In this document: one piece after another, positions 43,528-58,400 of the stretch
Numbering within the stretch: position 1 is the stretch's first letter
How the letters are laid out: every line of letters begins with the position of its first letter
Assembly: GCF_040869045.1 (NCBI RefSeq)
Contig: NC_090322.1
Span: forward strand, 174,172,672-174,236,671
Direction of reading: 5' to 3'
Length of the DNA stretch: 64,000 bases
DNA from: Eurosta solidaginis
Lineage: Eukaryota; Arthropoda; Insecta; Diptera; Tephritidae
Notes under the pieces: generated by a model
The model's input: the letters and a program-made list of their open reading frames with translations, nothing else
Database searches by the model: none
What the model was told of the DNA's origin: nothing
Position numbers and translations under genes: made by a program

Positions 43528-44980
43528 ATGTCTGACCGCAACGGTCATGGTCACAGACAAATGCGATCAACTTTGATCGCACCCAAATTTAGTGCAAAAA
43601 AATTATTCTTTTGTCTACTTTTGCTGTTTTTCGTTTTTCCGCATACTTCACATGAGTTCTTTGAATTCAAGGGTAGCGAAGATATTGGGCATAATACGGC
43701 CGATACTAACAAACCAATAGCAAAACGGCCCTTTGAGAAAAAATTCAAATTTCGTAAGATTGAACGCATACAAAGCGAAGATGAAGTGGACGAAGAAGAA
43801 GACGAGGAGGCCAAGGGAGAGGAAAATGAAGATGATAGCGGCAGTAGAAATGATGGTACAAAAGATCGCGCTGACATAAAGCGAAATAACAAAAGACGAA
43901 ACCGAGACAACGATGACGATGATGATAACGACGACGACAACGGCAAACGAATGAAAGCTGGCGCAGAGGGTGTTGATTCAGGCGAGTTGCCGTTCAAGCA
44001 TGCACGTATTGCTCATAGGGAGGGACGTGCCACTGCCGCCGCCTCCACAACAAGAAATGAGAAGAAGCGTGGAAGCGCCAAACAACAGAGAGACAACGGC
44101 GCTGGTACCGACAACGATGTGGATGATACTGATGCTGATAAAAGTGTAGAGTCGAAATCATACGGCAACTCAATATTTGGAAGTCTCTTTGGCAGCTCGA
44201 AGAGCAATGTTAGAGATAATGGCAACAGTAATGAAAAAACAACAAGCGCAGAAGACAAATCGACTGAGCAAAAAGAATCAACGAACAGCATAATTGATTG
44301 GTTAAAATGGTTAAGTAAACGTGATGATAGCGCTGAAGAACAAGAAGTTCCAGTATCTATAGAATCGGCAGAATCTTTTCTCTCCTATCTTGATCGTTGG
44401 CCTATCAATAGTTTATTTCCCATTGGTAAGGCAGCAAAACAAATACCAATGCCAAGAAATAGTCACCACCACCACAAGCAACAACAAAGGCGTACAGCTT
44501 CAGCAGAAAATGATGATTCAGATGAAATAGCAGCGCCAATGTCTCAGGATAATTTTGAGACCCTACTACATACTTTACCCAGTTTTGTGCCGAGTCCAGC
44601 GCATGTGCTTAACACCGAGTGCCGTCAACAATTGCAAATTTTTCATCGTCAATTACGTGGACATAAATTATGGACTTTACAGAGTATATTTGAGCAAATC
44701 ATTACATCTAAATTTATTTATTCCGGTTTTTAAACTTGCAGTGTTGGATGCCACAGGTAAAATTACATCGGGTATGTTGCGTGGGAATATCAATCAATTC
44801 GGTGATTTTGCTCAGTGTATGCAAGTTAAAACAGTTGTGAAGGTAACACCGCAAAACCCGATACGTATACGTGGTAAATATTGCTTGGCGCATATTGAAA
44901 TGGAAACATCGACGAAGGAGTTGAAAGTGCCCCTACATTATGCAAAAGGGCGTGGTCTCTGGAGAAGTCATTTTGGAAAT
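43528..44980 (+). CDS. NRF-domain ('nose resistant to fluoxetine') membrane protein, 5' exons (partial)
   Basis: Exon 1 is 43528-44683 and exon 2 is 44742-44980 (58-nt intron, GTATAT...TTGCAG, phase 1). Exon 2 ends at GTAAGT in phase 0, giving 465 residues so far. A hydrophobic core at about 26-38 (FFCLLLLFFVF) is a signal peptide. Residues about 75-320 are low complexity, with long Glu/Asp runs mixed with Arg/Lys. The NRF domain begins at C365 and crosses the intron: WTLQ, MLDATGKITSGML, GNINQFGDFAQC, then RGKYCLAHIEME. In this family the NRF domain is followed by a multi-pass acyltransferase-3 domain, which must lie beyond the window. Drosophila drop-dead is one member, but orthology cannot be judged here. 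The start ATG is the first of the frame; M12 is an alternative. Confidence 0.85.
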
Positions 44981-45191
44981 GTAAGTCTATGAAAGCGAGT
45001 TTTAATAATAACACTATGCGACAAAATCAACGTTTTTTCTGGTTATTGGACCAAACCAACTTTTTTGAGAAGTATAAAAAGTACTAACTCCGTTTTTCGA
45101 AGTTAGCCTCCAAAAAATAGATATCGGCTTTCGAGTTCGAAATTCTACAATTCGAAATTTTATTTTTTGTTAACGCGTTCACCAAATTAAA

Positions 45192-46300
45192 CAAGTAAAG
45201 GTGCCTAAGTTAGGGTGTAACTGAACATTATATACTCAGCGTGAGCTTCAATTGTACATTTCATTTCAGATAAATTACTTTTCTACATAACACGTGACAC
45301 CGCCCGTTTAAAAGAAAATTGTCTCCCTATTTCCTCTTACAGTAAAACTTGATAAGTGAAATATCATTGATTCAAAACTATTTTTTGCTAATTTATTGCT
45401 TATTATTTTCGTTCACGACCCTTTTAAAAATTTTTTAGATGAAAGTGGGCGTGGTCCTTAAGCGCTCCCGTCCATTTTTTCTGGAAATATTTCCTGCTAT
45501 AAGGAAAATATGTGGAACCAATTTTGTTACCATATGTAAATTTTTCTTCGAGTTTTGGCTCCCGAAAACTAGAAAATTGCTTAGTCATAAAAGGGGCGGT
45601 GCCACGCACATTTTTTTTAAATTTCAAGTTTATGCTATTTATTGTTATAAATCCACTTGGGAAATGAAATACCATTGATATAACGCTCTTTTTTGCAAGG
45701 ATATAGCTTATTTTATTAGCCCACGACCCTTTTAAAAATCTTTTATATAAAAGTGGGCGTGGTCTTTAACCGATTTCTTTAGTTTTTCTTCAAAGCATTC
45801 CTTATAGTAAAGGCAAGCTCTCTGCCGAATTTTGTTACGATAGGTTTAACGATTTTTGATTTATGATTAATAATATTTGTAAAACTGATTTTATCACTTT
45901 TTATCAAGAGTCTCAGTATCAGTCCACACGTCAAATTTCAACATTCTAGGTGTATTATTTACTAAATAATCAGGTTTTTTGTGTTTTCAAAAATGTTATA
46001 TATATAAAAAGTGGGCGTGGTTATCATCCTATTTCGCTCATTTTCAATACCAATCTATTCTGGGTCCAGATAAGCTCGAGCACCAAATTTGGTGAAGATA
46101 TCTCAATATTTACTCAAGTTATCATGTTAAAGGACAGACGGACGCGCGGACGGACGTACATGGCTCAATCAAATTTTTTTTCGATACTGATGATTTTGAT
46201 ATATGGAAGTCTATATCTGTCTCGATTTCTTTATACCTGTACAACCAACCGTTATCCAATCAAAGTTAATATACTCTATGTGCAAAGCACGCTGAGTATA
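45192..46300 (-). mobile_element. HINE/DINE-1-like element, copy 2 (inverted)
   Basis: It reads TAGGGTGTAACTGAAC (decayed 3' hairpin), then TATACTCAGCGTGAGC at one end and CACGCTGAGTATA at the other, so the subterminal inverted repeat is ATACTCAGCGTG here. It shares with the other copies the ATATGGAAGTCTATATCT, TTATACCTGTACAACCAACC and GTTATCCAATCAAAGTTAAT blocks next to the 5' end. It lacks the 129-bp tandem core. Confidence 0.65.
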
Positions 46301-46436
46301 AAAAGTAAAAATGTTATCGTGGTCCGCTCTTTTCCTTTATTTGAAGGGTTGAATTCTTTTTTTGAGAAATTTAGTATAACAACTGTTATACGAGGTGAAA
46401 AGTCAGATAGTCCCATGATAGTGGCTACCACATTTT

Positions 46437-49400
46437 TATACTCAGTTGAGCAGAGCTCACAGAGTATATTAACTTTGATTGGATAACGATTGGTTGTACA
46501 GGTATAAAGGAATCGAGATAGATATAGACTTCCATATATCAAAATCATCAGGATCGAAAAAAATTTGATTGAGCCATGTCCGTCCGTCCGTTAACACGAT
46601 AACTTGAGTAAATTTTGAGGTATCTTGATGAAATTTGGTATGTATATTCCTGAGCACTCATCTCAGATCGGTATTTAAAATGAACAATATCGGACTATAA
46701 CCACGCCCACTTTTTCTATATCGAAAATTGCGAGAAACCGATAAAGTGCGATAATTCATTACCAAAGACGGATAAAGCGATGAAACTTGGTAGGTGAGTT
46801 GCTTATGACGCAGAATAGAAAATTAGTAAAATTTTGGACAATGGACGTGGCACCGCCCACTTTTAAAAGAAGGTAATTTAAAACTTTTGCAAGCTGTAAT
46901 TTGGCAGTCGTTGAAGATATCATGATGGAATTTGGCAGGAACGTTACTCCTATTACTATATGTATGTTTAATAAAAATTAGCAAAATCGGTGAACGACCA
47001 CACCCATTTAAAAAAAAAAAAAATTTTTAAGTCAAATTTTAACAAAAACTTTAATATCTTTACAGTATATAAGTAAATTATGTCAACATTTAACTCCAGT
47101 AATTATATGGTGCAACAAAATACAAAAATAAAAGAAAATTTCAAAATGGGCGTGGCTCCGCCCTTTTTAATTTAATTTGTCTAGGATACTTTTAATGCCA
47201 TAAGTCCAACAAAAATTTACCAATCCTTGTGAAATTTGGTAGGGGCACAGATTCTATGACGATAACTGTTTTCTGTGAAAATGGGCGAAATCGATTGAAG
47301 CCACGCCCAGTTTTTATACGTAGTCGACCGTCTGTCCTTCCGCTCGGCCGTTAACACGATAACTTGAGCAAAAGTCGATATATCTTTACTAAACTCAGTT
47401 CACGTACTTATCTGAACTCACTTTATCTTGGTATAAAAAAATGGCCGAAATCCGACTATGACCACGCCCACTTTATCTATATCGAAAATTACGAAAAATG
47501 AAAAAAATGCCATAATTCTATACCAAATATGAAAAAAGAGATGAGACATGGTAATTGGATTGGTTTATTGAGGAAAAATATAACTTTAGAAAAAACTTTG
47601 TAACATGGGTGTGACACCTACCATATTAAGTAGAAGAAAATGAAAAAGTTCTGCAGGGCGAAATCAAAAGCCCTTGGAATCTTGGCAGGAATACTGTTCG
47701 TGGTATTACATATAGAAATAAATTAGCGGTGCCCGACAGATGATGTTCTGGGTCACCCTGGCCACCTTTATGGCGATATCTCGCAAAGGCCTCCACCTAT
47801 AGAACTAAGGCCCACTACGTTTTAAATAATCATTAACACCTTTCATTTGATACCCATATCGTACAAAGAGATTCTAGATTCAACCCTGGTCCACCTTTAT
47901 GGCGATATTCCGAAAAGGCGTCCACCTATAGAAGCATGACCCACTCCCTTTTAAAATACTCATTAACACCTTTCATTTGATACCCATATCGTACAAAGAG
48001 ATTCTAGAGTCACCCCTTGTCCACCTTTATGGCGATATCCTGAAATGGCGTCCACCTATAGAAATATGGCCCGCTCCCTTTTAAAATACTCATTAACACC
48101 TTTCATTTGATACCCATATCGTACAAACATATTCTAGAATCACCCCTGGTCCACCTTTATGGCGATATCTCGAAAAGGCATCCAACTATAGAACTAAGGC
48201 CCACTCCCTTTTAAAATACCCATTAACACCTTTCGTTTGATACCCATATTGTACAAACGCATTGTAGAGTCACCCCTGGTCCACCTTTATGCCGATATCT
48301 CGAAATGGCGACCACCTATACAACTACAACCACTCCCTTTTAAAACCCTCATTAAAACCTTTAATTTGATACCCATATCGTACAAACACATTCTAGAGTC
48401 ACCCCTGGTCCACCTTTATGGCGATATCTCGAAAAGGCGTCCACCTATAGAACTAAGCCCCACGCCCTTTTGAAATACTCATTAGCACCTTTCGTTTGAT
48501 ACCCATAATGTACAAACGCATTCTAGAGTCACCCCTGGTCCACCTTTATGGCGGTATCTCGAAAAGGCGACCACCTATACAACTACCACCACTCCCTTTT
48601 AAAACCCTCATTAATACCTTTAATTTGATACCCATATCGTACAAACACATTCTAGAGTCAACCCTGGTCCACCTTTATGGCGATATCTCGAAAAGGCGCC
48701 CACCTATAGAACTAAGCCCCACGCCCTTTTAAAATACTCATTAGCACCTTTCGTTTGATACCGATATTGTACAAACGCATTCTAGAGTCACCCTGGTCCA
48801 CCTTTATGCCGATATCTCGAAAAGGCGACCACCTATAGCACTACCACCACTCCCTTTTAAAACCCTCATTAATACCTTTAATTTGATACCCATATCGTAC
48901 AAACACATTCTAGAGTCAACCCTGGTCCACCTTTATGGGGATATCTCGAAAAGGCGTCCACCTATAGAACTAAGCCCCACGCTCTTTTAAAATACTCATT
49001 AGCACCTTTCATTTGATACCCATATTGTACAAACGCATTCTAGAGTCACCCCTGGTCCACCTTTATGGCGATATCTCGAAAAGGCGACCACCTATACAAC
49101 TACCACCACTCCCTTTTAAAACCCTCATTAATACCTTTAATTTGATACCCATATCGTACAAACACATTCTAGAGTCAACCCTGGTCCACCTTTATGGCGA
49201 TATCTCGAAAAGGCGTCAACCTATAGAACTAAGGCCCACGCCATTTTAAAATACTCATTAACACCTTTCGTTTGATACCCATATTGTACAAACGCATTCT
49301 AGAGTCACCCCTGGTCCACCTTTATGCCGATATCTCGAAAAGGCGACCACCTATACAACTACCACCACTCCCTTTTAAAACCCTCATTAATACCTTTAAT

Positions 49401-52400
49401 TTGATACCCATATCGTACAAACACATTCTAGAGTCAACCCTGGTCCACCTTTATGGCGATATCTCGAAAAGGCGTCCACCTATAGAACTACGCCCCACGC
49501 CCTTTTAAAATACTCATTAGCACCTTTCGTTTGATACCCATATTGTACAAACGCATTCTAGAGTCATCCTGGTCCACCTTTATGCCGATATATCGAAAAG
49601 GCGACCAACTATACAACTACCACCACTCCCTTTTAAAACCCTCATTAATATCTTTAATTTGATACCCATATCGTACAAACACATTCTAGAGTCATCCTGG
49701 TCCACCTTTATGCCGATATATCGAAAAGGCGACCAACTATACAACTACCACCACTCCCTTTTAAAACCCTCATTAATACCTTTAATTTGATACCCATATC
49801 GTACAAACACATTCTAGAGTCAACCCTGGTCCACCTTTATGGCGATATCTCGAAAAGGCGTCCACCTATAGAACTACGCCCCACGCCCTTTTAAAATACT
49901 CATTAGCACCTTTCGTTTGATACCCATATTGTACAAACGCATTCTAGAGTCACCCCTGGTCCACCTTTATGCCGATATCTCGAAAAGGCGACCACCTATA
50001 CAATTACCACCATCCCCTTTTAAAACCCTCATTAATACCTTTAATTTGATACCCATATCGTACAAACACATTCTAGAGTCAACCCTGGTCCACCTTTTTG
50101 GCGATATCTCGAAAAGGCGTCCACCTATAGAACTAAGCCCCACTCCCTTTTAAAATACTCATTAGCACCTTTCGTTTGATACCCATATTGTACAAACGCA
50201 TTCTAGAGTCACCCCTGGTCCACCTTTATGCCGATATCTCGAAAAGGCGACCACCTATACAACTACCATCACTCCCTTTTAAAACCCTCATTAATACCTT
50301 TAATTTGATACCCATATCGTACAAACACATTCTAGAGTCAACCCTGGTCCACCTTTATGGCGATATCTCGAAAAGGCGTCAACCTATAGAACTAAGGCCC
50401 ACGCCCTTTTAAAATACTCATTAACACCTTTCGTTTGATACCCATATTGTACAAACGCATTCTAGAGTCACCCCTGGTCCACCTTTATGGCGATATCTCG
50501 GAAAGGCGACCACCTATACAACTACCACCACTCCCTTTTAAAACCCTCATTAATACCTTTAATTTGATACCCATATCGTACAAAAACATTCTAGAGTCAA
50601 CCCTGGTCCACCTTTATGGCGATATCTCGAAAAGGCGTCAACCTATAGAACTAAGGCCCACGCCCTTTTAAAATACTCATTAACACCTTTCGTTTGATAC
50701 CCATATTGTACAAACGCATTCTAGAGTCACCCCTGGTCCACCTTTATGGCGATATCTCGGAAAGGCGACCACCTATACAACTACCATCACTCCCTTTTAA
50801 AACCCTCATTAATACCTTTAATTTGATACCCATATCGTACAAACACATTCTAGAGTCAACCCTGGTCCACCTTTATGGCGATATCTCGAAAAGGCGTCAA
50901 CCTATAGAACTAAGGCCCACGCCCTTTTAAAATACTCATTAACACCTTTCGTTTGATACCCATATTGTACAAACGCATTCTAGAGTCACCCCTGGTCCAC
51001 CTTTATGGCGATATCTCGGAAAGGCGACCACCTATACAACTACCATCACTCCCTTTTAAAACCCTCATTAATACCTTTAATTTGATACCCATATCGTACA
51101 AACACATTCTAGAGTCAACCCTGGTCCACCTTTATGGCGATATCTCGAAAAGGCGTCAACCTATAGAACTAAGGCCCACGCCCTTTTAAAATACTCATTA
51201 ACACCTTTCGTTTGATACCCATATTGTACAAACGCATTCTAGAGTCACCCCTGGTCCACCTTTATGGCGATATCTCGGAAAGGCGACCACCTATACAACT
51301 ACCACCACTCCCTTTTAAAACCCCATTAATACCTTTAATTTGATACCCATATCGTACAAACACATTCTAGAGTCAACCCTGGTCCACCTTTATGGCGATA
51401 TCTCGAAAAGGCGCCCACCTATAGAACTAAGCCCCACGCCCTTTTAAAATACTCATTAGCACCTTTCGTTTGATACCGATATTGTACAAACGCATTCTAG
51501 AGTCACCCTGGTCCACCTTTATGCCGATATCTCGAAAAGGCGACCACCTATAGCACTACCACCACTCCCTTTTAAAACCCTCATTAATACCTTTAATTTG
51601 ATACCCATATCGTACAAACACATTCTAGAGTCAACCCTGGTCCACCTTTATGGGGATATCTCGAAAAGGCGTCCACCTATAGAACTAAGCCCCACGCTCT
51701 TTTAAAATACTCATTAGCACCTTTCATTTGATACCGATATTGTACAAACGCATTCTAGAGTCACCCTGGTCCACCTTTATGCCGATATCTCGAAAAGGCG
51801 ACCACCTATACAACTACCATCACTCCCTTTTAAAACCCTCATTAATACCTTTAATTTGATACCCATATCGTACAAACACATTCTAGAGTCAACCCTGGTC
51901 CACCTTTATGGCGATATCTCGAAAAGGCGTCCACCTATAGAACTACGCCCCACGCTCTTTTAAAATACTCATTAGCACCTTTCATTTGATACCCATATTG
52001 TACAAACGCATTCTAGAGTCACCCCTGGTCCACCTTTATGGCGATATCTCGGAAAGGCGACCACCTATACAACTACCACCACTCCCTTTTAAAACCCTCA
52101 TTAATACCTTTAATTTGATACCCATATCGTACAAACACATTCTAGAGTCAACCCTGGTCCACCTTTATGGGGATATCTCGAAAAGGCGCCCACCTATAGA
52201 ACTAAGCCCCACGCCCTTTTAAAATACTCATTAGCACCTTTCGTTTGATACCGATATTGTACAAACGCATTCTAGAGTCACCCTGGTCCACCTTTATGCC
52301 GATATCTCGAAAAGGCGACCACCTATAGCACTACCACCACTCCCTTTTAAAACCCTCATTAATACCTTTAATTTGATACCCATATCGTACAAACACATTC

Positions 52401-55400
52401 TAGAGTCAACCCTGGTCCACCTTTATGGGGATATCTCGAAAAGGCGTCCACCTATAGAACTAAGCCCCACGCTCTTTTAAAATACTCATTAGCACCTTTC
52501 ATTTGATACCCATATTGTACAAACGCATTCTAGAGTCACCCCTGGTCCACCTTTATGGCGATATCTCGGAAAGGCGACCACCTATAGAACTAAGCCCCAC
52601 GCCCTTTTAAAATACTCATTAGCACCTTTCGTTTGATACCGATATTGTACAAACGCATTCTAGAGTCACCCTGGTCCACCTTTATGCCGATATCTCGAAA
52701 AGGCGACCACCTATAGCACTACCACCACTCCCTTTTAAAACCCTCATTAATACCTTTAATTTGATACCCATATCGTACAAACACATTCTAGAGTCAACCC
52801 TGGTCCACCTTTATGGCGATATCTCGAAAAGGCGTCAACCTATAGAACTAAGCCCCACGCCCTTTTAAAATACTCATTAGCACCTTTCGTTTGATACCGA
52901 TATTGTACAAACGCATTCTAGAGTCACCCTGGTCCACCTTTATGCCGATATCTCGAAAAGGCGACCACCTATAGCACTACCACCACTCCCTTTTAAAACC
53001 CTCATTAATACCTTTAATTTGATACCCATATCGTACAAACACATTCTAGAGTCAACCCTGGTCCACCTTTATGGGGATATCTCGAAAAGGCGTCCACCTA
53101 TAGAACTAAGCCCCACGCTCTTTTAAAATACTCATTAGCACCTTTCATTTGATACCCATATTGTACAAACGCATTCTAGAGTCACCCCTGGTCCACCTTT
53201 ATGGCGATATCTCGGAAAGGCGACCACCTATACAACTACCACCACTCCCTTTTAAAACCCTCATTAATACCTTTAATTTGATACCCATATCGTACAAACA
53301 CATTCTAGAGTCAACCCTGGTCCACCTTTATGGGGATATCTCGAAAAGGCGCCCACCTATAGAACTAAGCCCCACGCCCTTTTAAAATACTCATTAGCAC
53401 CTTTCGTTTGATACCGATATTGTACAAACGCATTCTAGAGTCACCCTGGTCCACCTTTATGCCGATATCTCGAAAAGGCGACCACCTATAGCACTACCAC
53501 CACTCCCTTTTAAAACCCTCATTAATACCTTTAATTTGATACCCATATCGTACAAACACATTCTAGAGTCAACCCTGGTCCACCTTTATGGCGATATCTC
53601 GAAAAGGCGTCAACCTATAGAACTAAGGCCCACGCCCTTTTAAAATACTCATTAACACCTTTCGTTTGATACCCATATTGTACAAACGCATTCTAGAGTC
53701 ACCCCTGGTCCACCTTTATGGCGATATCTCGGAAAGGCGACCACCTATACAACTACCACCACTCCCTTTTAAAACCCTCATTAATACCTTTAATTTGATA
53801 CCCATATCGTACAAAAACATTCTAGAGTCAACCCTGGTCCACCTTTATGGCGATATCTCGAAAAGGCGTCAACCTATAGAACTAAGGCCCACGCCCTTTT
53901 AAAATACTCATTAACACCTTTCGTTTGATACCCATATTGTACAAACGCATTCTAGAGTCACCCCTGGTCCACCTTTATGGCGATATCTCGGAAAGGCGAC
54001 CACCTATACAACTACCATCACTCCCTTTTAAAACCCTCATTAATACCTTTAATTTGATACCCATATCGTACAAACACATTCTAGAGTCAACCCTGGTCCA
54101 CCTTTATGGCGATATCTCGAAAAGGCGTCAACCTATAGAACTAAGGCCCACGCCCTTTTAAAATACTCATTAACACCTTTCGTTTGATACCCATATTGTA
54201 CAAACGCATTCTAGAGTCACCCCTGGTCCACCTTTATGGCGATATCTCGGAAAGGCGACCACCTATACAACTACCATCACTCCCTTTTAAAACCCTCATT
54301 ATTACCTTTAATTTGATACCCATATCGTACAAACACATTCTAGAGTCAACCCTGGTCCACCTTTATGGCGATATCTCGAAAAGGCGTCAACCTATAGAAC
54401 TAAGGCCCACGCCCTTTTAAAATACTCATTAACACCTTTCGTTTGATACCCATATTGTACAAACGCATTCTAGAGTCACCCCTGGTCCACCTTTATGGCG
54501 ATATCTCGGAAAGGCGACCACCTATACAACTACCACCACTCCCTTTTAAAACCCTCATTAATACCTTTAATTTGATACCCATATCGTACAAACACATTCT
54601 AGAGTCAACCCTGGTCCACCTTTATGGGGATATCTCGAAAAGGCGCCCACCTATAGAACTAAGCCCCACGCCCTTTTAAAATACTCATTAGCACCTTTCG
54701 TTTGATACCGATATTGTACAAACGCATTCTAGAGTCACCCTGGTCCACCTTTATGCCGATATCTCGAAAAGGCGACCACCTATAGCACTACCACCACTCC
54801 CTTTTAAAACCCTCATTAATACCTTTAATTTGATACCCATATCGTACAAACACATTCTAGAGTCAACCCTGGTCCACCTTTATGGCGATATCTCGAAAAG
54901 GCGTCAACCTATAGAACTAAGGCCCACGCCCTTTTAAAATACTCATTAACACCTTTCGTTTGATACCCATATTGTACAAACGCATTCTAGAGTCACCCCT
55001 GGTCCACCTTTATGGCGATATCTCGGAAAGGCGACCACCTATACAACTACCACCACTCCCTTTTAAAACCCTCATTAATACCTTTAATTTGATACCCATA
55101 TCGTACAAAAACATTCTAGAGTCAACCCTGGTCCACCTTTATGGCGATATCTCGAAAAGGCGTCAACCTATAGAACTAAGGCCCACGCCCTTTTAAAATA
55201 CTCATTAACACCTTTCGTTTGATACCCATATTGTACAAACGCATTCTAGAGTCACCCCTGGTCCACCTTTATGGCGATATCTCGGAAAGGCGACCACCTA
55301 TACAACTACCATCACTCCCTTTTAAAACCCTCATTAATACCTTTAATTTGATACCCATATCGTACAAACACATTCTAGAGTCAACCCTGGTCCACCTTTA

Positions 55401-58400
55401 TGGCGATATCTCGGAAAGGCGACCACCTATACAACTACCATCACTCCCTTTTAAAACCCTCATTAATACCTTTAATTTGATACCCATATCGTACAAACAC
55501 ATTCTAGAGTCAACCCTGGTCCACCTTTATGGCGATATCTCGAAAAGGCGTCAACCTATAGAACTAAGGCCCACGCCCTTTTAAAATACTCATTAACACC
55601 TTTCGTTTGATACCCATATTGTACAAACGCATTCTAGAGTCACCCCTGGTCCACCTTTATGGCGATATCTCGGAAAGGCGACCACCTATACAACTACCAC
55701 CACTCCCTTTTAAAACCCTCATTAATACCTTTAATTTGATACCCATATCGTACAAACACATTCTAGAGTCAACCCTGGTCCACCTTTATGGCGATATCTC
55801 GAAAAGGCGCCCACCTATAGAACTAAGCCCCACGCCCTTTTAAAATACTCATTAGCACCTTTCGTTTGATACCGATATTGTACAAACGCATTCTAGAGTC
55901 ACCCTGGTCCACCTTTATGCCGATATCTCGAAAAGGCGACCACCTATAGCACTACCACCACTCCCTTTTAAAACCCTCATTAATACCTTTAATTTGATAC
56001 CCATATCGTACAAACACATTCTAGAGTCAACCCTGGTCCACCTTTATGGGGATATCTCGAAAAGGCGTCCACCTATAGAACTAAGCCCCACGCTCTTTTA
56101 AAATACTCATTAGCACCTTTCATTTGATACCCATATTGTACAAACGCATTCTAGAGTCACCCCTGGTCCACCTTTATGGCGATATCTCGAAAAGGCGACC
56201 ACCTATACAACTACCACCACTCCCTTTTAAAACCCTCATTAATACCTTTAATTTGATACCCATATCGTACAAACACATTCTAGAGTCAACCCTGGTCCAC
56301 CTTTATGGCGATATCTCGAAAAGGCGTCAACCTATAGAACTAAGGCCCACGCCATTTTAAAATACTCATTAACACCTTTCGTTTGATACCCATATTGTAC
56401 AAACGCATTCTAGAGTCACCCCTGGTCCACCTTTATGCCGATATCTCGAAAAGGCGACCACCTATACAACTACCACCACTCCCTTTTAAAACCCTCATTA
56501 ATACCTTTAATTTGATACCCATATCGTACAAACACATTCTAGAGTCAACCCTGGTCCACCTTTATGGCGATATCTCGAAAAGGCGTCCACCTATAGAACT
56601 ACGCCCCACGCCCTTTTAAAATACTCATTAGCACCTTTCGTTTGATACCCATATTGTACAAACGCATTCTAGAGTCATCCTGGTCCACCTTTATGCCGAT
56701 ATATCGAAAAGGCGACCAACTATACAACTACCACCACTCCCTTTTAAAACCCTCATTAATATCTTTAATTTGATACCCATATCGTACAAACACATTCTAG
56801 AGTCATCCTGGTCCACCTTTATGCCGATATATCGAAAAGGCGACCAACTATACAACTACCACCACTCCCTTTTAAAACCCTCATTAATACCTTTAATTTG
56901 ATACCCATATCGTACAAACACATTCTAGAGTCAACCCTGGTCCACCTTTATGGCGATATCTCGAAAAGGCGTCCACCTATAGAACTACGCCCCACGCCCT
57001 TTTAAAATACTCATTAGCACCTTTCGTTTGATACCCATATTGTACAAACGCATTCTAGAGTCACCCCTGGTCCACCTTTATGCCGATATCTCGAAAAGGC
57101 GACCACCTATACAATTACCACCATCCCCTTTTAAAACCCTCATTAATACCTTTAATTTGATACCCATATCGTACAAACACATTCTAGAGTCAACCCTGGT
57201 CCACCTTTTTGGCGATATCTCGAAAAGGCGTCCACCTATAGAACTAAGCCCCACTCCCTTTTAAAATACTCATTAGCACCTTTCGTTTGATACCCATATT
57301 GTACAAACGCATTCTAGAGTCACCCCTGGTCCACCTTTATGCCGATATCTCGAAAAGGCGACCACCTATACAACTACCATCACTCCCTTTTAAAACCCTC
57401 ATTAATACCTTTAATTTGATACCCATATCGTACAAACACATTCTAGAGTCAACCCTGGTCCACCTTTATGGCGATATCTCGAAAAGGCGTCAACCTATAG
57501 AACTAAGGCCCACGCCCTTTTAAAATACTCATTAACACCTTTCGTTTGATACCCATATTGTACAAACGCATTCTAGAGTCACCCCTGGTCCACCTTTATG
57601 GCGATATCTCGGAAAGGCGACCACCTATACAACTACCACCACTCCCTTTTAAAACCCTCATTAATACCTTTAATTTGATACCCATATCGTACAAAAACAT
57701 TCTAGAGTCAACCCTGGTCCACCTTTATGGCGATATCTCGAAAAGGCGTCCACCTATAGAACTAAGCCCCACTCCCTTTTAAAATACTCATTAGCACCTT
57801 TCGTTTGATACCCATATTGTACAAACGCATTCTAGAGTCACCCCTGGTCCACCTTTATGCCGATATCTCGAAAAGGCGACCACCTATACAACTACCATCA
57901 CTCCCTTTTAAAACCCTCATTAATACCTTTAATTTGATACCCATATCGTACAAACACATTCTAGAGTCAACCCTGGTCCACCTTTATGGCGATATCTCGA
58001 AAAGGCGTCAACCTATAGAACTAAGGCCCACGCCCTTTTAAAATACTCATTAACACCTTTCGTTTGATACCCATATTGTACAAACGCATTCTAGAGTCAC
58101 CCCTGGTCCACCTTTATGGCGATATCTCGGAAAGGCGACCACCTATACAACTACCACCACTCCCTTTTAAAACCCTCATTAATACCTTTAATTTGATACC
58201 CATATCGTACAAAAACATTCTAGAGTCACCCCTGGTCCACCTTTATGCCGATATCTCGAAAAGGCGACCACCTATACAACTACCACCACTCCCTTTTAAA
58301 ACCCTCATTAATACCTTTAATTTGATACCCATATCGTACAAACACATTCTAGAGTCATCCTGGTCCACCTTTATGCCGATATCTCGAAAAGGCGACCACC

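Noticed and set aside
43551..44291. Minus-strand Ser-rich frames opposite the NRF-gene exon
   Set aside because: Antisense shadows of the Glu/Asp/Lys/Arg-rich coding strand.
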